Assembly: GCA_945910005.1 (NCBI GenBank)
Contig: OX246746.1
Coordinates: 32,070,624 to 32,134,623, forward strand
DNA from: Isoperla grammatica
Lineage: Eukaryota; Arthropoda; Insecta; Plecoptera; Perlodidae
Length of the DNA: 64,000 nt
Reading direction: 5' to 3'
Part shown: positions 23,290 through 36,202 of the stretch, piece after piece
Layout of the letters: the number at the start of each line of letters is the position of its first letter
Numbering within the stretch: the stretch's first letter is position 1
The notes under the pieces: model-generated
The model's database searches: none
What the model was told of the DNA's origin: nothing
What the model saw: only the letters and a program-made list of their open reading frames with translations
Made by a program: the position numbers and the translations under genes

Positions 23290-23940
23290 AAACACACGAT
23301 AATCTTGTCATGTTGTACAATTAAATATTAAAACATGTTGCAACACACGATCATTTGTCATGTTATACAATACAACATTAAAACATGTTGCAACACACGA
23401 TTATCTTTTCCTGTTATACAATAAAACATTAAAACATGTTGCAACACACGATTATCGTGTCCTGTTATACAATAAAACATTAAAACATTTTGCAACACAC
23501 GTTTATCTTGTCATGTTATACAATACAACCTTAAAACATGTTGCAACACACGATTATCTTTTCCTGTTATACAATAAAACATTAAAACATGTTGCAACAC
23601 ACGATTATCGTGTCCTGTTATACAATAAAACATTAAAACATTTTGCAACACACGTTTATCTTGTCATGTTATACAATACAACCTTAAAACATGTTGCAAC
23701 ACACGATTATCTTTTCTTGTTATACAATAAAACATTAAAACATGTTGCAACACACGATTATCTTGTCCTGTTATACAATAAAACATTAAAACATGTTGCA
23801 ACACACGTTTATCTTGTCATGTTATACAATAAAACATTAAAACATGTTGCAACACACGTTTATCTTGTCATGTTATACAGTAAAAGATTTAAACATGTTG
23901 CAACACACGATAATCTTGTCATGTTATTCAATAAAGCGTG
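23284..23940. repeat. 51-bp tandem repeat with 153-bp higher order
   Basis: The unit contains AACATGTTGCAACACACG, with an embedded palindrome TGTTGCAACA, followed by TATCTTGTC-TGTTATACAATA. There are about 13 units. Variants repeat in an ABC order over 153 bp for two to three cycles before becoming irregular. The 51-bp length gives an incidental open frame of 17-residue repeats. Confidence 0.9.
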
Positions 23941-23944
23941 TCAG

Positions 23945-25276
23945 ACATTTGTCCTACAAATACTGATACAACTAAAATTACAACTGCATTCTGCATCAAG
24001 TTATCTTTGGTGAAGTGAGGGATATGAAACTGAATTTGAAGTAATTACCAATAGTCGAGAACTAAACTCTCTTGCCTGCAAAGTTATCACCGTGCTGAGC
24101 CGAGCATTGCGTAATTATTGGAGGAAGTCTATGACTTGAACTTCCCAATCAAGGAAACTCGTCATTGTAATTAAGGAAGGGAAATGAAAGGGTTTTGAGG
24201 GGTAAGGGATGAGTAACATTGGCTTTTCTTTTATACCGGAAACTAGCCAGATTGCTGCGAGGAAGAGCAACCTGCAGCATACGCTGTGTGGTCTACCTCC
24301 CTACCACGCAATTACCTTTTTCCAAAGAACGTATGAACTTACTTCAATATTTTTCCACTCATTTACCTATAGTAACTAATTACTATCTCAAGAACAACCG
24401 CTTCTGCAACGTAACACCTTCCAATTGTCAATGACTGACCAAGTTACAAACACCACATTTTGAGAAAACTATAAAAACTATCTAGCGCATTGACTAAAAT
24501 CTTTGAAACTCTGTATACTACTGTATTTTGAGATAACTGTGACTGTAAAAGTTATGATTTTTTCAAATGTTAGGTTTTGAATAAATTAATGGTTTAGCTT
24601 TATGTATATTTGGTCAGTTATTGTCTTGAGGCAATCACTTTGTATTTGTTGAATTAACTTCATCAGTCATTGACATTTTTGTTATCCGCTTGTGATCGCA
24701 TGACATCTATCTGACATAAAAGAAAAAAAGAAAAGAAAGTGGTATATTTTGAAAACAAAACTGACTTAATGCTATTTTCTAAAATCTAAATTTTACTGTT
24801 TCTACTCAATCTCAAATCATATAGCTTGTAATAATGCCCCGATGCACGAAGAAATGATAAGTGGTCTTAGATCATCTGGTCCAAAAAAGTCACTTGGTCA
24901 CTTATTGACTTGGGTTGTTCAATTGCGTTAAGTGTTCGTTGATCTAAAACGGGATCCCACTTCTGTTATTAGCCGACACCTTTGTCACTGTAATCAAGTC
25001 TACATAGGGATTTGATCAAGTGCGATGTTACTTTCCTACAATTTCAAAACACTAGCGCTTCAGGAATGTTTAGTAAAAGTAACGCCGAAATTTGCTTCTA
25101 AAAGGAAACGTCGTAACCATCTCATTTATAAATGAACAATATTTATTTTGAGTTTTTTAACTTTGGTTTTTTCTTATCTTAAAATCGAATTAAAAGTTGC
25201 ATACGATAAATAAACAAGGCTACTTTATTTCTTTGTAAATGGAAGGGAAAAGTGGGTTGTCATATCCACAAGCATA
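23945..25276. other. no recognisable gene
   Basis: No supported exon, RNA gene or repeat. Small frames such as 24219-24434 lack supporting splice context. Confidence 0.4.
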
Positions 25277-25371
25277 TGATCCATTCACAGTGATCACGGC
25301 CCCTCAAATACAACTGACCTTGGCAAGGAGTCAGGGAGGCTGAGGTGGCGGTGATCACTGTGAATGGATCA
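25277..25371. mobile_element. 95-bp sequence with 21-bp perfect terminal inverted repeats
   Basis: TGATCCATTCACAGTGATCA plus C at 25277-25297 is exactly inverted at 25351-25371. The 53-bp spacer is GC-rich. No clear TSD. It may be a tiny MITE or a hairpin-forming remnant. Confidence 0.55.
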
Positions 25372-25837
25372 GATGGTTGCCTAGCAACTAGGTATTTTTG
25401 TTGATTGTTAGTCTCTTTTGTTTTGGAATGGTCCAGTTAATGTAAGCTTTTGAACTATTAAAGATTCTCGATTTATAATAGAATAGCGTATTTGTTTTAG
25501 TAAATATGGCTATATGTCGACGCGAGGCGCGACATGGGTGTTTCATAGTACAGTAGATTGCATTGCATAACCAATGTAAGCTCTTATTAAATTTTGTTTA
25601 CCAAACCCATAGTTTGTAACGAAAATGTAACAACTGTTCTGTTTTATAATATTAGAAATATTTTCTTGCAGTCTGTAGTGCATACAAAACCTTAAATATC
25701 TAGCTTACTTCTCACTTCTTCTACATTGTTTAGTAGTCTTCCAATATGGCCAAACATAATTTGGCCCGGGTTGTACAGTACTGGAAGTACTGCAAATGAC
25801 AAATACTTACTGACATGAAAATAAGCCTCATATTCGC

Positions 25838-26680
25838 GATCGCAGAGCTTAGATACGCTGCCTAGCGGGAAAACTTGTCCCTATAGAGTCAAGGAGTACA
25901 GACATAGCGCGCGCATCGTCTAAAGCCGCGTACACACTTGCGCGTTTCCGTGCAACTACGCCGCGAACCGCGCAACGAACCGCGCCACGAACTGCGCCGC
26001 GATCCAAGTGGTCCGTGGGACCTGCAGTCTTCATCTGGTACTTAGACCAACTAAATGTCTAAGGAACTGATAGTTGGTTCTTTTTCACAATCCCCCTTCT
26101 CCTGCCGCAAAGAAGACAACAAAGATTTAATTTTCTGTTGGCACTCGTCAACAGAAAATCCCAGTTGAACATAAACGTCCTCCCACGAATCCTTCTTTAT
26201 CAACCGATTAAAATGGCCCTTGTTCTTCGATTTCCACAGATAAGTCTTAAGTCCACCCCATGTCCCACGTTTGACAACTCGAAGGTGAAAATGGATGCTA
26301 TAGTGGATGCTAGTGTGCTATATTGGATGAAACTATAGTGGATCCCGCACGGTGCGCGACCGAATGCGCGCGCGCCCGTCCACACTAGCTGCAACGTGCG
26401 CGCGCGCATCCCTTTGATGTTCGTTGAAATACCGACTCTGGTTGGTTCGCCGAAATGTTGCACGGCGCAGCTCGCGGCGCGGTTCGCGGCGCGCTGGAAT
26501 GTTGCACGGTGCGGCTCGCGGCGCGCGTAAACGCGCTAGTGTGTACGCGGCTTAACTTTTTGTGCGGATTTAACGATATTGCACTTGTTTGTTTGTAAAC
26601 AAAAACCAACACAATTCTACTCCTTGTTGCCGCCATGTTAGTTAGAGACGTCATGATAGTTCGTCCTTGAGATAGCGAAT
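25838..26680. repeat. dispersed repeat family Y, copy 2, interrupted
   Basis: The left part (25838-25920) and right part (26555-26680) match the uninterrupted copy at 2583-2772. The middle is replaced by the GC-rich inverted-repeat element. Confidence 0.6.
25923..26553. mobile_element. GC-rich MITE with ~24-bp terminal inverted repeats
   Basis: The left end AAGCCGCGTACACACTTGCG is matched inverted at the right (CGCTAGTGTGTACGCGGCTT). Sub-terminal tracts are built from repeats of GCGCCGCGAACCG-like motifs on both sides. The central ~300 bp is AT-richer and carries a short ATGGATGCTATAGTGGATGC repeat. No transposase. Comparison with the emptier family Y copy supports insertion. The TSD is unclear (a TA or TTA-type site is possible). 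Confidence 0.75.
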
Positions 26681-26988
26681 ACGGTTCGTTGTAGGTCTGA
26701 TGAGAGTGTTGTGCATGGCTGCTTGTATTGTTATTTTATCCCATGATGCACTCCGTCTATACAATAGACCAGGGGATTCCCGGGTTGGTGTTAGCGAACC
26801 CAGTCACGCGCTTCAGTGAGCCACCTCAAAGCAAGGTCGTGGTACCGCCTTGTTAGATGGTTGAGTGAGCAATAAGCATATGCTTTGTTCCAAAACCATT
26901 TAACATTACTAGTTTCAATACCGTGTTCAATAGTGTTTCAACAATATAGATAGGCTATCTACAGATAGGGCTAACAGATGCCGTCCAG

Positions 26989-27469
26989 GGGCCTCATTCC
27001 TGTACATTTTTTTGACCCCGGGGTTAACTCCTAGACAGTCTTCCCTGCATAATTCGGAGGCAAATATGACCCTGTTTGATAGTAGGGTTAAGAAGAGTTA
27101 TCTCAACAATACTTTGAAATGCCGCCATTTTGTCCATGCTCGTGTGTATAGTTTCACAAATGTCACATTTCAATTCTTTATTGAGAATACCCTATTTTTT
27201 GGATACGTTACTTTATGTGTTTATTGAAGTTTATAAACAATTTTGTGTATTTATAGTACATTATGTAGAGCCCAGATCTGTAAATGTGTAGTTTTATTGA
27301 GAATTTTGTGGACGTTTTGAGGTTATTGGACTGTTTTTGTTTGTTATTGCTTTTATTTTGTCTCGTTTTTCAACAATGTCTTCCTTCGATCGGCGTCTCA
27401 GTTGCTGACTCCTGATTGGCTATTGACTAACACCGGGGTTAAGTCTGCAAATGTACTGGAATGAGGCCC
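26989..27469. mobile_element. 481-bp MITE with ~21-bp TIRs, possible 3-bp TSD
   Basis: The left end GGGCCTCATTCCTGTACATT is inverted at the right as ATGTACTGGAATGAGGCCC with one mismatch. A second inverted pair (CCCCGGGGTTAA / ACCGGGGTTAAG region) lies inside. The flanking trinucleotide is CAG at 26986-26988 and 27470-27472. A 3-bp duplication with GGGCC ends resembles PIF/Harbinger-type elements, which is inference only. Non-coding interior. Confidence 0.75.
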
Positions 27470-27472
27470 CAG

Positions 27473-28540
27473 GGAGCCAAATCTTGAAACAAAACGTCTA
27501 AAAATCAGACGCGTGGGTGGCAACAATTCCGGGATCAAAGCCATGGCTATAGGCTTCTTGCAAGTCAGAAAAACAACAATAAAACATACTAATTAAACTG
27601 ATTGATGGACAAGCCACAGTCATGTTATCAACAAAATAACGTTGCGGGTATGTAGGATAAAAAGTTGTAACCATGGAGACTTCAAACAGTTCAAGTTTTT
27701 AAGGTCTTTCACCTTCATTTGTTACCCCTCGTGGCCTCCAATAGCATGATTGCAATAATATAGAACGTAAAGTAGAAAGAATTATCATTGCTTTATTCAT
27801 CTCCTCAATCGTCTTATTTCTCACTAATCATCTTTCTCGCTTCTCCACTTTACCCCTTATTCTATGTCTCTCTTCTCAGTGTCTTCATGTCTGCCCTCTT
27901 TGCGACCTGAACGTTGTTGATTAGGCCGCTCAGTAGCTAAACTAGCAACATTTCGACACATTGCTGATAAATATACACGAATTACAGCAGTGATACCGGA
28001 TTTTATAAATAAGCTGTGTAAATAAACGAATCAAGCATTACTACGTTATCGCATAGTTTACAGCTTTTGTTGTGGGATAAACATCACGTAATTCTGATTA
28101 CTATTGGAAAGTAAGATGGTGATTACGTGATATGACGATACTTCAAAAAAATCAGCTCGATATGTAATACGATCGTATATTTCAAATATTGATATTTTAG
28201 ATGTTTTTTTATTAGTTTGGTAAAGAAATGAAGCTAAGCAGACGTAAGGGAAATGATAATAAATACATGCAAACAGTGTGTATTCAATTTTGCATAGAAA
28301 TAAGTGAAGTTTAGTATTATCTAGAGAACGCTGCCCAAAAATTCCCATTCCCATTCCCAAGAAGTTCCCATATTGAAAATTTATTTGTCTGTATACATTT
28401 TGGGTATTTGTCATTTTTATTTTTAATTCTAGATGTCTGACAACGGCTTTGGCTCCACAATATATTGCTGCATGCTTTTCCTCAAATGATAGCTAGTTCT
28501 TTCTTCGAGTAATGTAATAATATGAGTATGTTTATTAAAT
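27473..28540. other. no recognisable gene
   Basis: AT-rich sequence without supported features. A pyrimidine-rich stretch at 27800-27880 is the only compositional oddity. Confidence 0.4.
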
Positions 28541-28544
28541 GTAT

Positions 28545-28584
28545 TATTTTTATTCTTTTTTATTTTTATTTTCATTCTTATTAA

Positions 28585-28615
<31 letters not shown>

Positions 28616-28642
28616 ATTATTATTATTATTATTATAATTATA

Positions 28643-28730
<88 letters not shown>

Positions 28731-28786
28731 TCATTATTATTATTATTATTTTTATTATTATTATTATTATAATTATTATTATTATA

Positions 28787-28828
<42 letters not shown>

Positions 28829-28843
28829 ATTATTATTATTATA

Positions 28844-28885
<42 letters not shown>

Positions 28886-29000
28886 GTTATTATTATTATT
28901 ATTAATTATAATTATTATAATTATTATTATTCTTATTAAAATTATTATTATTACTATTATTATTATTATTATTATTGTTATTATTATTATTATTATAGTA

Positions 29001-29054
<54 letters not shown>

Positions 29055-29060
29055 ATAATA

Positions 29061-29093
<33 letters not shown>

Positions 29094-29146
29094 ATTATTA
29101 TTATTATTATTATTATATTATTATTATTTTTATTATATTTATTTTA
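28545..29146. repeat. long ATT array, 3' flank of the Dong-like element
   Basis: About 600 bp of ATT with scattered ATAATT and GTT interruptions, the longest trinucleotide array here. On the sense strand of the adjacent Dong-like element it reads TAA. Confidence 0.97.
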
Positions 29147-29614
29147 TTGTTGCAATACATACAAACTCGGTCGAAACCGGCATAAACATGTTGTACGGAC
29201 ACAAATGTCAAGTATTTCCATGTGTTTACCTTATTAAAATCTTCTTTGAACTACTTAATATATCATTGTCCACATTATTTTTTCCAAACCGAACTGTAGA
29301 TTCTATGTACGGTCGTGGCCGATTTGTACTCATCCCAGCATTCGCTCATCGTACGGTGGAAACCACGAAAACCACCATCGGGATGGAGAACTTCATAAAG
29401 TCTTCATTCTTCTTAGTTCAAAAATTTTTGCACTATCCTACACGTGTTCAAAATAATTGCTTTTTGCATCTCGATGTATATGTTCGGTTGAAGACCAATT
29501 AGTTTAATACTGTCATGGAGTTTACGTGGAACAATGCCATTTTCTGATATAATTAACGTTATAACAGTTACATTATTCTGCTTTCACAACCTTTTTATTT
29601 CAATAGATAATTCC
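29147..29614 (-). mobile_element. Dong-like 3' UTR
   Basis: Non-coding 3' region between the endonuclease end and the TAA array. Its last ~160 bp recur at 23023-23200, and the last ~35 bp at 23253-23289. Confidence 0.75.
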
Positions 29615-31702
29615 TTATATTATCTGTTTATCTTTTCCCGCCAAGTTGTCTCTACATTGTGGCATAAAAGAGACGGCAACATCAATTATAATCGTTTCTT
29701 GTTTCTTCTTGTCAATAAATATAATATCCGGTCTATTGTGATGTATGGTTTGGTCTGTTATAACTGCCCGGTCGTGATATAATTTGCAGTCTTTACTGTC
29801 TAATACCTTTTCAGCCTTGTATTTGTAATACGCAGTGGTTGTGATCATAAGTTTATACTTCATGGCTAATTTTTGATGTACAATGTTTGCAACTTGGTAA
29901 TGCCTATGAAGATAATCTGTTTGACAAAGCATTTTGCACCCAGATACGGTATGTTCAATTGTTTCGCCGTTCATATTACATTTTCTACATTTATCATCCA
30001 TTGTGACGTCTTTCAGTATAAATTTTTTGTAATTGTTAGTCTTGATTACTTTATCTTGAATAGCGATCATAAATCCCTCTGTTTCGCTGAAAATGTCCCC
30101 GGACGTTAACCATTTGTTCGATGCTACCCTATCGACGCTATCCTTAAGAAGTTCATTTTAATGCCTGCTATGTAACGTCTTTTCTGATATTCTGATCTCT
30201 TTTGCTGTGTCAGAATTAAGTTTTTGAAGCAAGTTTAAATTTCCGTCATTTAAATTGAGGGGAGAAAGCGACTTGTCTGCCGATACTATAGCTCTATGAA
30301 GTTGTGAATGTGGGAATTTTCTATAAAAGTAGTTTCTTAGAATTTCAATTTGTTTATAATATAAATTGTTTAAATCAATCAAGCCTCTTCCCCCTTTTTC
30401 TCTAGGTAGAGTCGCTCGTTCTATTGCTGACTTAGGGTGATGACTTCTGTATTTGGTGAATGTTGTGCGGGTGAGAATTTCTAGGGCATGAAGTTCTGTC
30501 TGTGTCCAGTTAATAATTCCAAATGAATATGTAAGTACCGGTATAGCATAAGTGTTAATTGCTTTGATCTTGTTTTTACCAATCAGTTGTGTTTTCAAAA
30601 TGGATCCTATTCGTTTCTTGTATGCAGAAATTAGTTTACTTTTCATCAGTTTATGATCAATTCGTTTAGCCTGCGCAAATCCTAGATATTTGTATATGTC
30701 TTCTTCGTCCATTACTCCAATCCGGTTGTCTTCGTCAATTTCAAACTCTTCTAATTTCGTAATCTTTCCTTTGATGACATGAAGTGACTTACATTTATCA
30801 ATTCCAAAATCCATACATATATCTCTACTGAATTCTAACGTTGAGTTAAGAAGATTCGTCATGTGTGTCGCATTTAAAGCATATAGCTTGAGATCGTCCA
30901 TGTAGAATAGATGTGAAAGTGTGTGGCAAAGCGTATTACCGTCCTTTATCTTGAAACCATGTGTAGATTTGTTTAGTATATGAGATAATGGATTTAATGA
31001 AAGACAAAACCATAACGCACTAAACGAGTCACCTTGAAAAATACCTCGTCGGATGTTAACTGGGTCAGTACATATCTGCTCTTTGCCTACGTTTAACTTT
31101 AATGTTGTTTTCCAACTCGTCATCGCTGTCCGCAAAAAGTTTACTATCAATGGGTTTTCTTTATAAATTTCCAATATCTGTATAAGCCACGAATGTGAAG
31201 ACGAATCATACGCTTTCTTGTAATCAATATAGCTAACGTGAATGTTTCTCTTCTTGTTGAAAGCTTGGTTCATTACAACAGAATCGATAATTAATTGTTC
31301 CTTACACCCTTGCGACAATTTACGACATCCCTTTTGTTCTTCAGCTAATATATTGTGTTCTTCGCAGTGACTATATATTTTATTTGTTATGCACGATGTC
31401 AAGATTTTGTATATAGTAGGTAAGCATGTAATTGGTCTATATTTACTTGGATTTTTGGTGTCATTATCTTTTGGTTTAAGAAATGTTATTCCTTCAGTAA
31501 AGAAATCTGGTAAATCCTTGTCTCCTAATATAAATTCATTAAGACATTTAGCAATCTGGGTGTGCATGTTTGAAAACTTCTTGTACCAAAAATTTTGAAT
31601 GTTATCGTTACCGGGTGCTTTCCAATTATGAGTATTTCGTATCGTTGATTTTATATCATTTACACTGATGCCATCAAATGTCATTTCTTCGATATCACTC
31701 AT
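29615..31702 (-). pseudogene. R4/Dong-like LINE ORF: RT, CCHC finger, restriction-like endonuclease, one internal stop
   Basis: One minus-strand reading frame is open except for a single TAA at 30158-30160. The larger part (514 residues) is a reverse transcriptase with YRPITCLPTIYKIL, a DYKKAYDSSSHSW motif A region, GIFQGDSFSALWF and a FYMDDLKLYA catalytic box. After the stop the same frame continues with SVDRVASNKWLTSGD, then a zinc finger CX2CX8HX4C (CRKCNMNGETIEHTVSGC). A PD-(X)n-D block follows (RPDIIFIDKKK, TIIIDVAV), as in the C-terminal restriction-like endonuclease of R2/R4-type LINEs. The N-terminus is missing: the frame runs to the ATT boundary at about 31757. Known Dong elements target TAA repeats, which fits the location. 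The stop probably inactivates it, although a recent single mutation or sequencing error is possible. Confidence 0.9.
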
Positions 31703-31746
31703 TGCCTCAATTTCATCTTGAATCCATGTTGCATTGTGATTGTTAT

Positions 31747-31757
31747 CATTATTATTA
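31747..31757. repeat. short ATT tract at the 5' end of the Dong-like element
   Basis: Three ATT units (ATTATTATTA) mark the 5' truncation point. Sense-strand reading is TAA, the same as at the 3' end. Confidence 0.6.
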
Positions 31758-32155
31758 CTAGGAAAACGCTCTGTTTGACGCGTTGATAAGCGAGCGCGTC
31801 AATATCTACGAACTTTCTGGCGAAAAGATTTCAATGCTAATACAAACAACAATTAACAACAATTCAAGAATGCGCATTGCAAAAATGTTTCTAATTTCCA
31901 TAGCTATTATACTTCCCGACATTGTTGGATGCAGTGCAATGTGCGTTGCTAAGAATTTTGTCTGTCATGTTTTCGCCGCGGTCCGCCACCGTTACTAACA
32001 GTTATTGACAGCAATAGAAATGTAATTTCTGCCTCTTATACGTATCGGATTGCGTTTACGTTAGTATATTCGTAACCAGACAAAAATTAACTATAACATA
32101 GCCACCTCACATTTTGCCGTAACTGTGTTTCAAAAATATATTTTCGAGTAACATT

Positions 32156-32230
<75 letters not shown>

Positions 32231-32596
32231 TTTGCCAATATTTATCAGATCGCCATTACATTAACGTATTCGTAATCGGAAAAATCTGTAGAAAAATCTG
32301 GCTATCTCACATTTTGCCGCCATTTTGTTTCAGAAAAATATTTTGCACTAACTATGGTGTAACTTTGTAACTTTTCGAACGATTTTGCCTCAAAACTATA
32401 CACCTTCAATCCACATCGAGGCTTGTGGATGATCCAAATTTCAAGTTGATCGGACTTTCCGTTCGACCGCTATCGACGGACATAATAAAAAAAAAAAAAA
32501 AAAACAAACAAACAAACAAACAAACAAACAAACAAACAAAAAAACAGAACGAAGTGCCATAAGAGTCAAGTGGAAACGCTCGCTTCGCTCGCTTAA
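31758..32596. mobile_element. repeat unit embedded between ATT tracts
   Basis: It begins AGGAAAACGCTC, resembling the junction at 360-372 (CTAGGAAAACGCTC). It ends ACGCTCGCTTCGCTCGCTT, like the ends of family X at 340-361 and 1200-1221. Inside there are two diverged halves (ATTCGTAA-C...CATTTTGCCG at 32070 and 32268), a pure TAA tract (32158-32229), an A-run and a CAAA repeat (32478-32545). It is bounded by ATT on both sides. Non-coding, class unknown. Confidence 0.5.
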
Positions 32597-32604
32597 TTAT
32601 TTTT

Positions 32605-32661
<57 letters not shown>

Positions 32662-32739
32662 ATTACTATTTTTATTATTATTATTATAATTATTGTTATT
32701 ATTATTATTATTATTATTATTTTTATTATTTTGATTATG

Positions 32740-32829
<90 letters not shown>

Positions 32830-32838
32830 TTATTTTTA
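32597..32838. repeat. ATT array, 5' flank of LINE-A copy C
   Basis: Plus-strand ATT with TTT interruptions, leading directly into LINE-A sequence at about 32839. Confidence 0.95.
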
Positions 32839-33220
32839 ATTGAGAAACGTGGTTAATAATGAGATAAAAAAACTTAAAACGAGTTTTATCAGCGTAAGTT
32901 TGCACACTATAAAAATGACATAAAAAAAACCTGTCAGACTATTAATAACTTATTAGGGAAAAAGCCTAAAGATTCCTGTGATGAAATTGTTGATAAATTC
33001 CTGGGGAAAATACACTCACGGGAGGAAAATGCAGATGGGTTTGTTAATAGTTTTGTGGATGAAGTTGAAAACATACATAATTCTTGTAGTAAAAAGGTGT
33101 GTCCACAAACCGACGATAGGTCGCAAGTTCAATCTTTTTTTATGCCAAAAGTATCTGCGAGGGAGGTTGTGGGAATCATTAATGGAATGGAGCGCAAACA
33201 ACCCGGTATCGATTGCATAC
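32839..33220 (+). pseudogene. LINE-A copy C, 5' segment before the solo-LTR insert
   Basis: Reading from about 32909 gives a segment before the RT core: TCQTINNLLGKKP, DEIVDKFLGKIHSREENADG, FVDEVENIHNSCSKK, FFMPKVSAREVVGIINGME and KQPGIDCI. It aligns with the start of copy A (WQTINEILCKK ... SPGIDNI). The frame is then cut by an 887-bp insertion and resumes at 34108 with IRVIDLRNICEE, so both segments belong to one LINE copy. Confidence 0.8.
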
Positions 33221-34107
33221 TGTAATGGACCTCTCAATTTAAAAGATCTATTTTTAGGAGTGAAACAAGGTTGCATATACAACAATATTACACTGTTAAA
33301 ACTTATTTATTTTGAAATAAACAATTATATAAAATATTAAGTTATAGTTATTTATTGGCAGTCTGACTTTCTTTATTGAGTTGGCCTTGGCCCTTGAGTT
33401 CTTTGTTCCTTGTTAAGTTTTAATTATAGTTCAATGCACTTACACACGTTTGTTATTAAGTCTTTGTTTATAAGTTTTAGATCATGATCGTTTATACGTT
33501 ACGGTTTGTTGTAGTTCGAGTTGTAGTTGTAGTTGTTGTTGTTGACTCAGTGGATGCCTATTTGAGGCATATTGAACCGACCCGTTTACCACAGCCCCCT
33601 GGTCCCGGAGAAGCCTCGCCGCTACTTCTGACAGACACGTCCGTCCACGGGTGATACTGTTGGTTGAGTGGTTGGCGTTTCTTTGTCCGTTCTGGAATCT
33701 TCGGTGTGAAGTGGGGTGGGGGTTACTGCTTTTGATTGGTTTGTCGAGTTGTTGCTATGCAAAGTTGCGTAATGCGTTCACACACGCGTGAGCTTGCTTC
33801 GCACTTGGTGCACTTGATATTTCCCATTTTACAATCTTTAGGATTAAATTACTTGTGTGGTCACTGTTCGATTTGAGGGTACTTTTATCTGAAGACATAC
33901 GCATCGGCACACGTGCACTGTCCGTATAGTCCATTCGAAAAACATGTGTCATAACTGGTTATATCATTTATGAAAACATTTGTCAAAACTGCCGGAATGT
34001 GAAATGTCAAACTTGCCGATAACTATTACTTTAAATACTAATTTAAGTACTAATAATATTAATAACTAATGTCATGGAATGTCAGGTTGGCACACTGTAC
34101 TGCCACA
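33221..34107. mobile_element. 887-bp TG...CA insertion with 4-bp TSD, probable solo LTR
   Basis: It starts TGTAATGGACC and ends CTGCCACA, and is flanked by ATAC at 33217-33220 and 34108-34111. Removing one ATAC and the insert restores the LINE-A frame (GIDCI then RVIDL). TG...CA ends, a 4-bp duplication and lack of coding capacity fit a solo LTR of a Ty3/gypsy-type element. It shares the first eight bases TGTAATGG with the LTR at 58002 but is otherwise not visibly related. Confidence 0.85.

Positions 34108-36202
<2,095 letters not shown>

Noticed and set aside
33240..33340. Reverse transcriptase fragment reading FLGVKQGC inside the insert at 33221
   Set aside because: Only a handful of residues resemble an RT motif, the surrounding sequence does not, and the TSD analysis shows it belongs to a non-coding solo-LTR-like insert.
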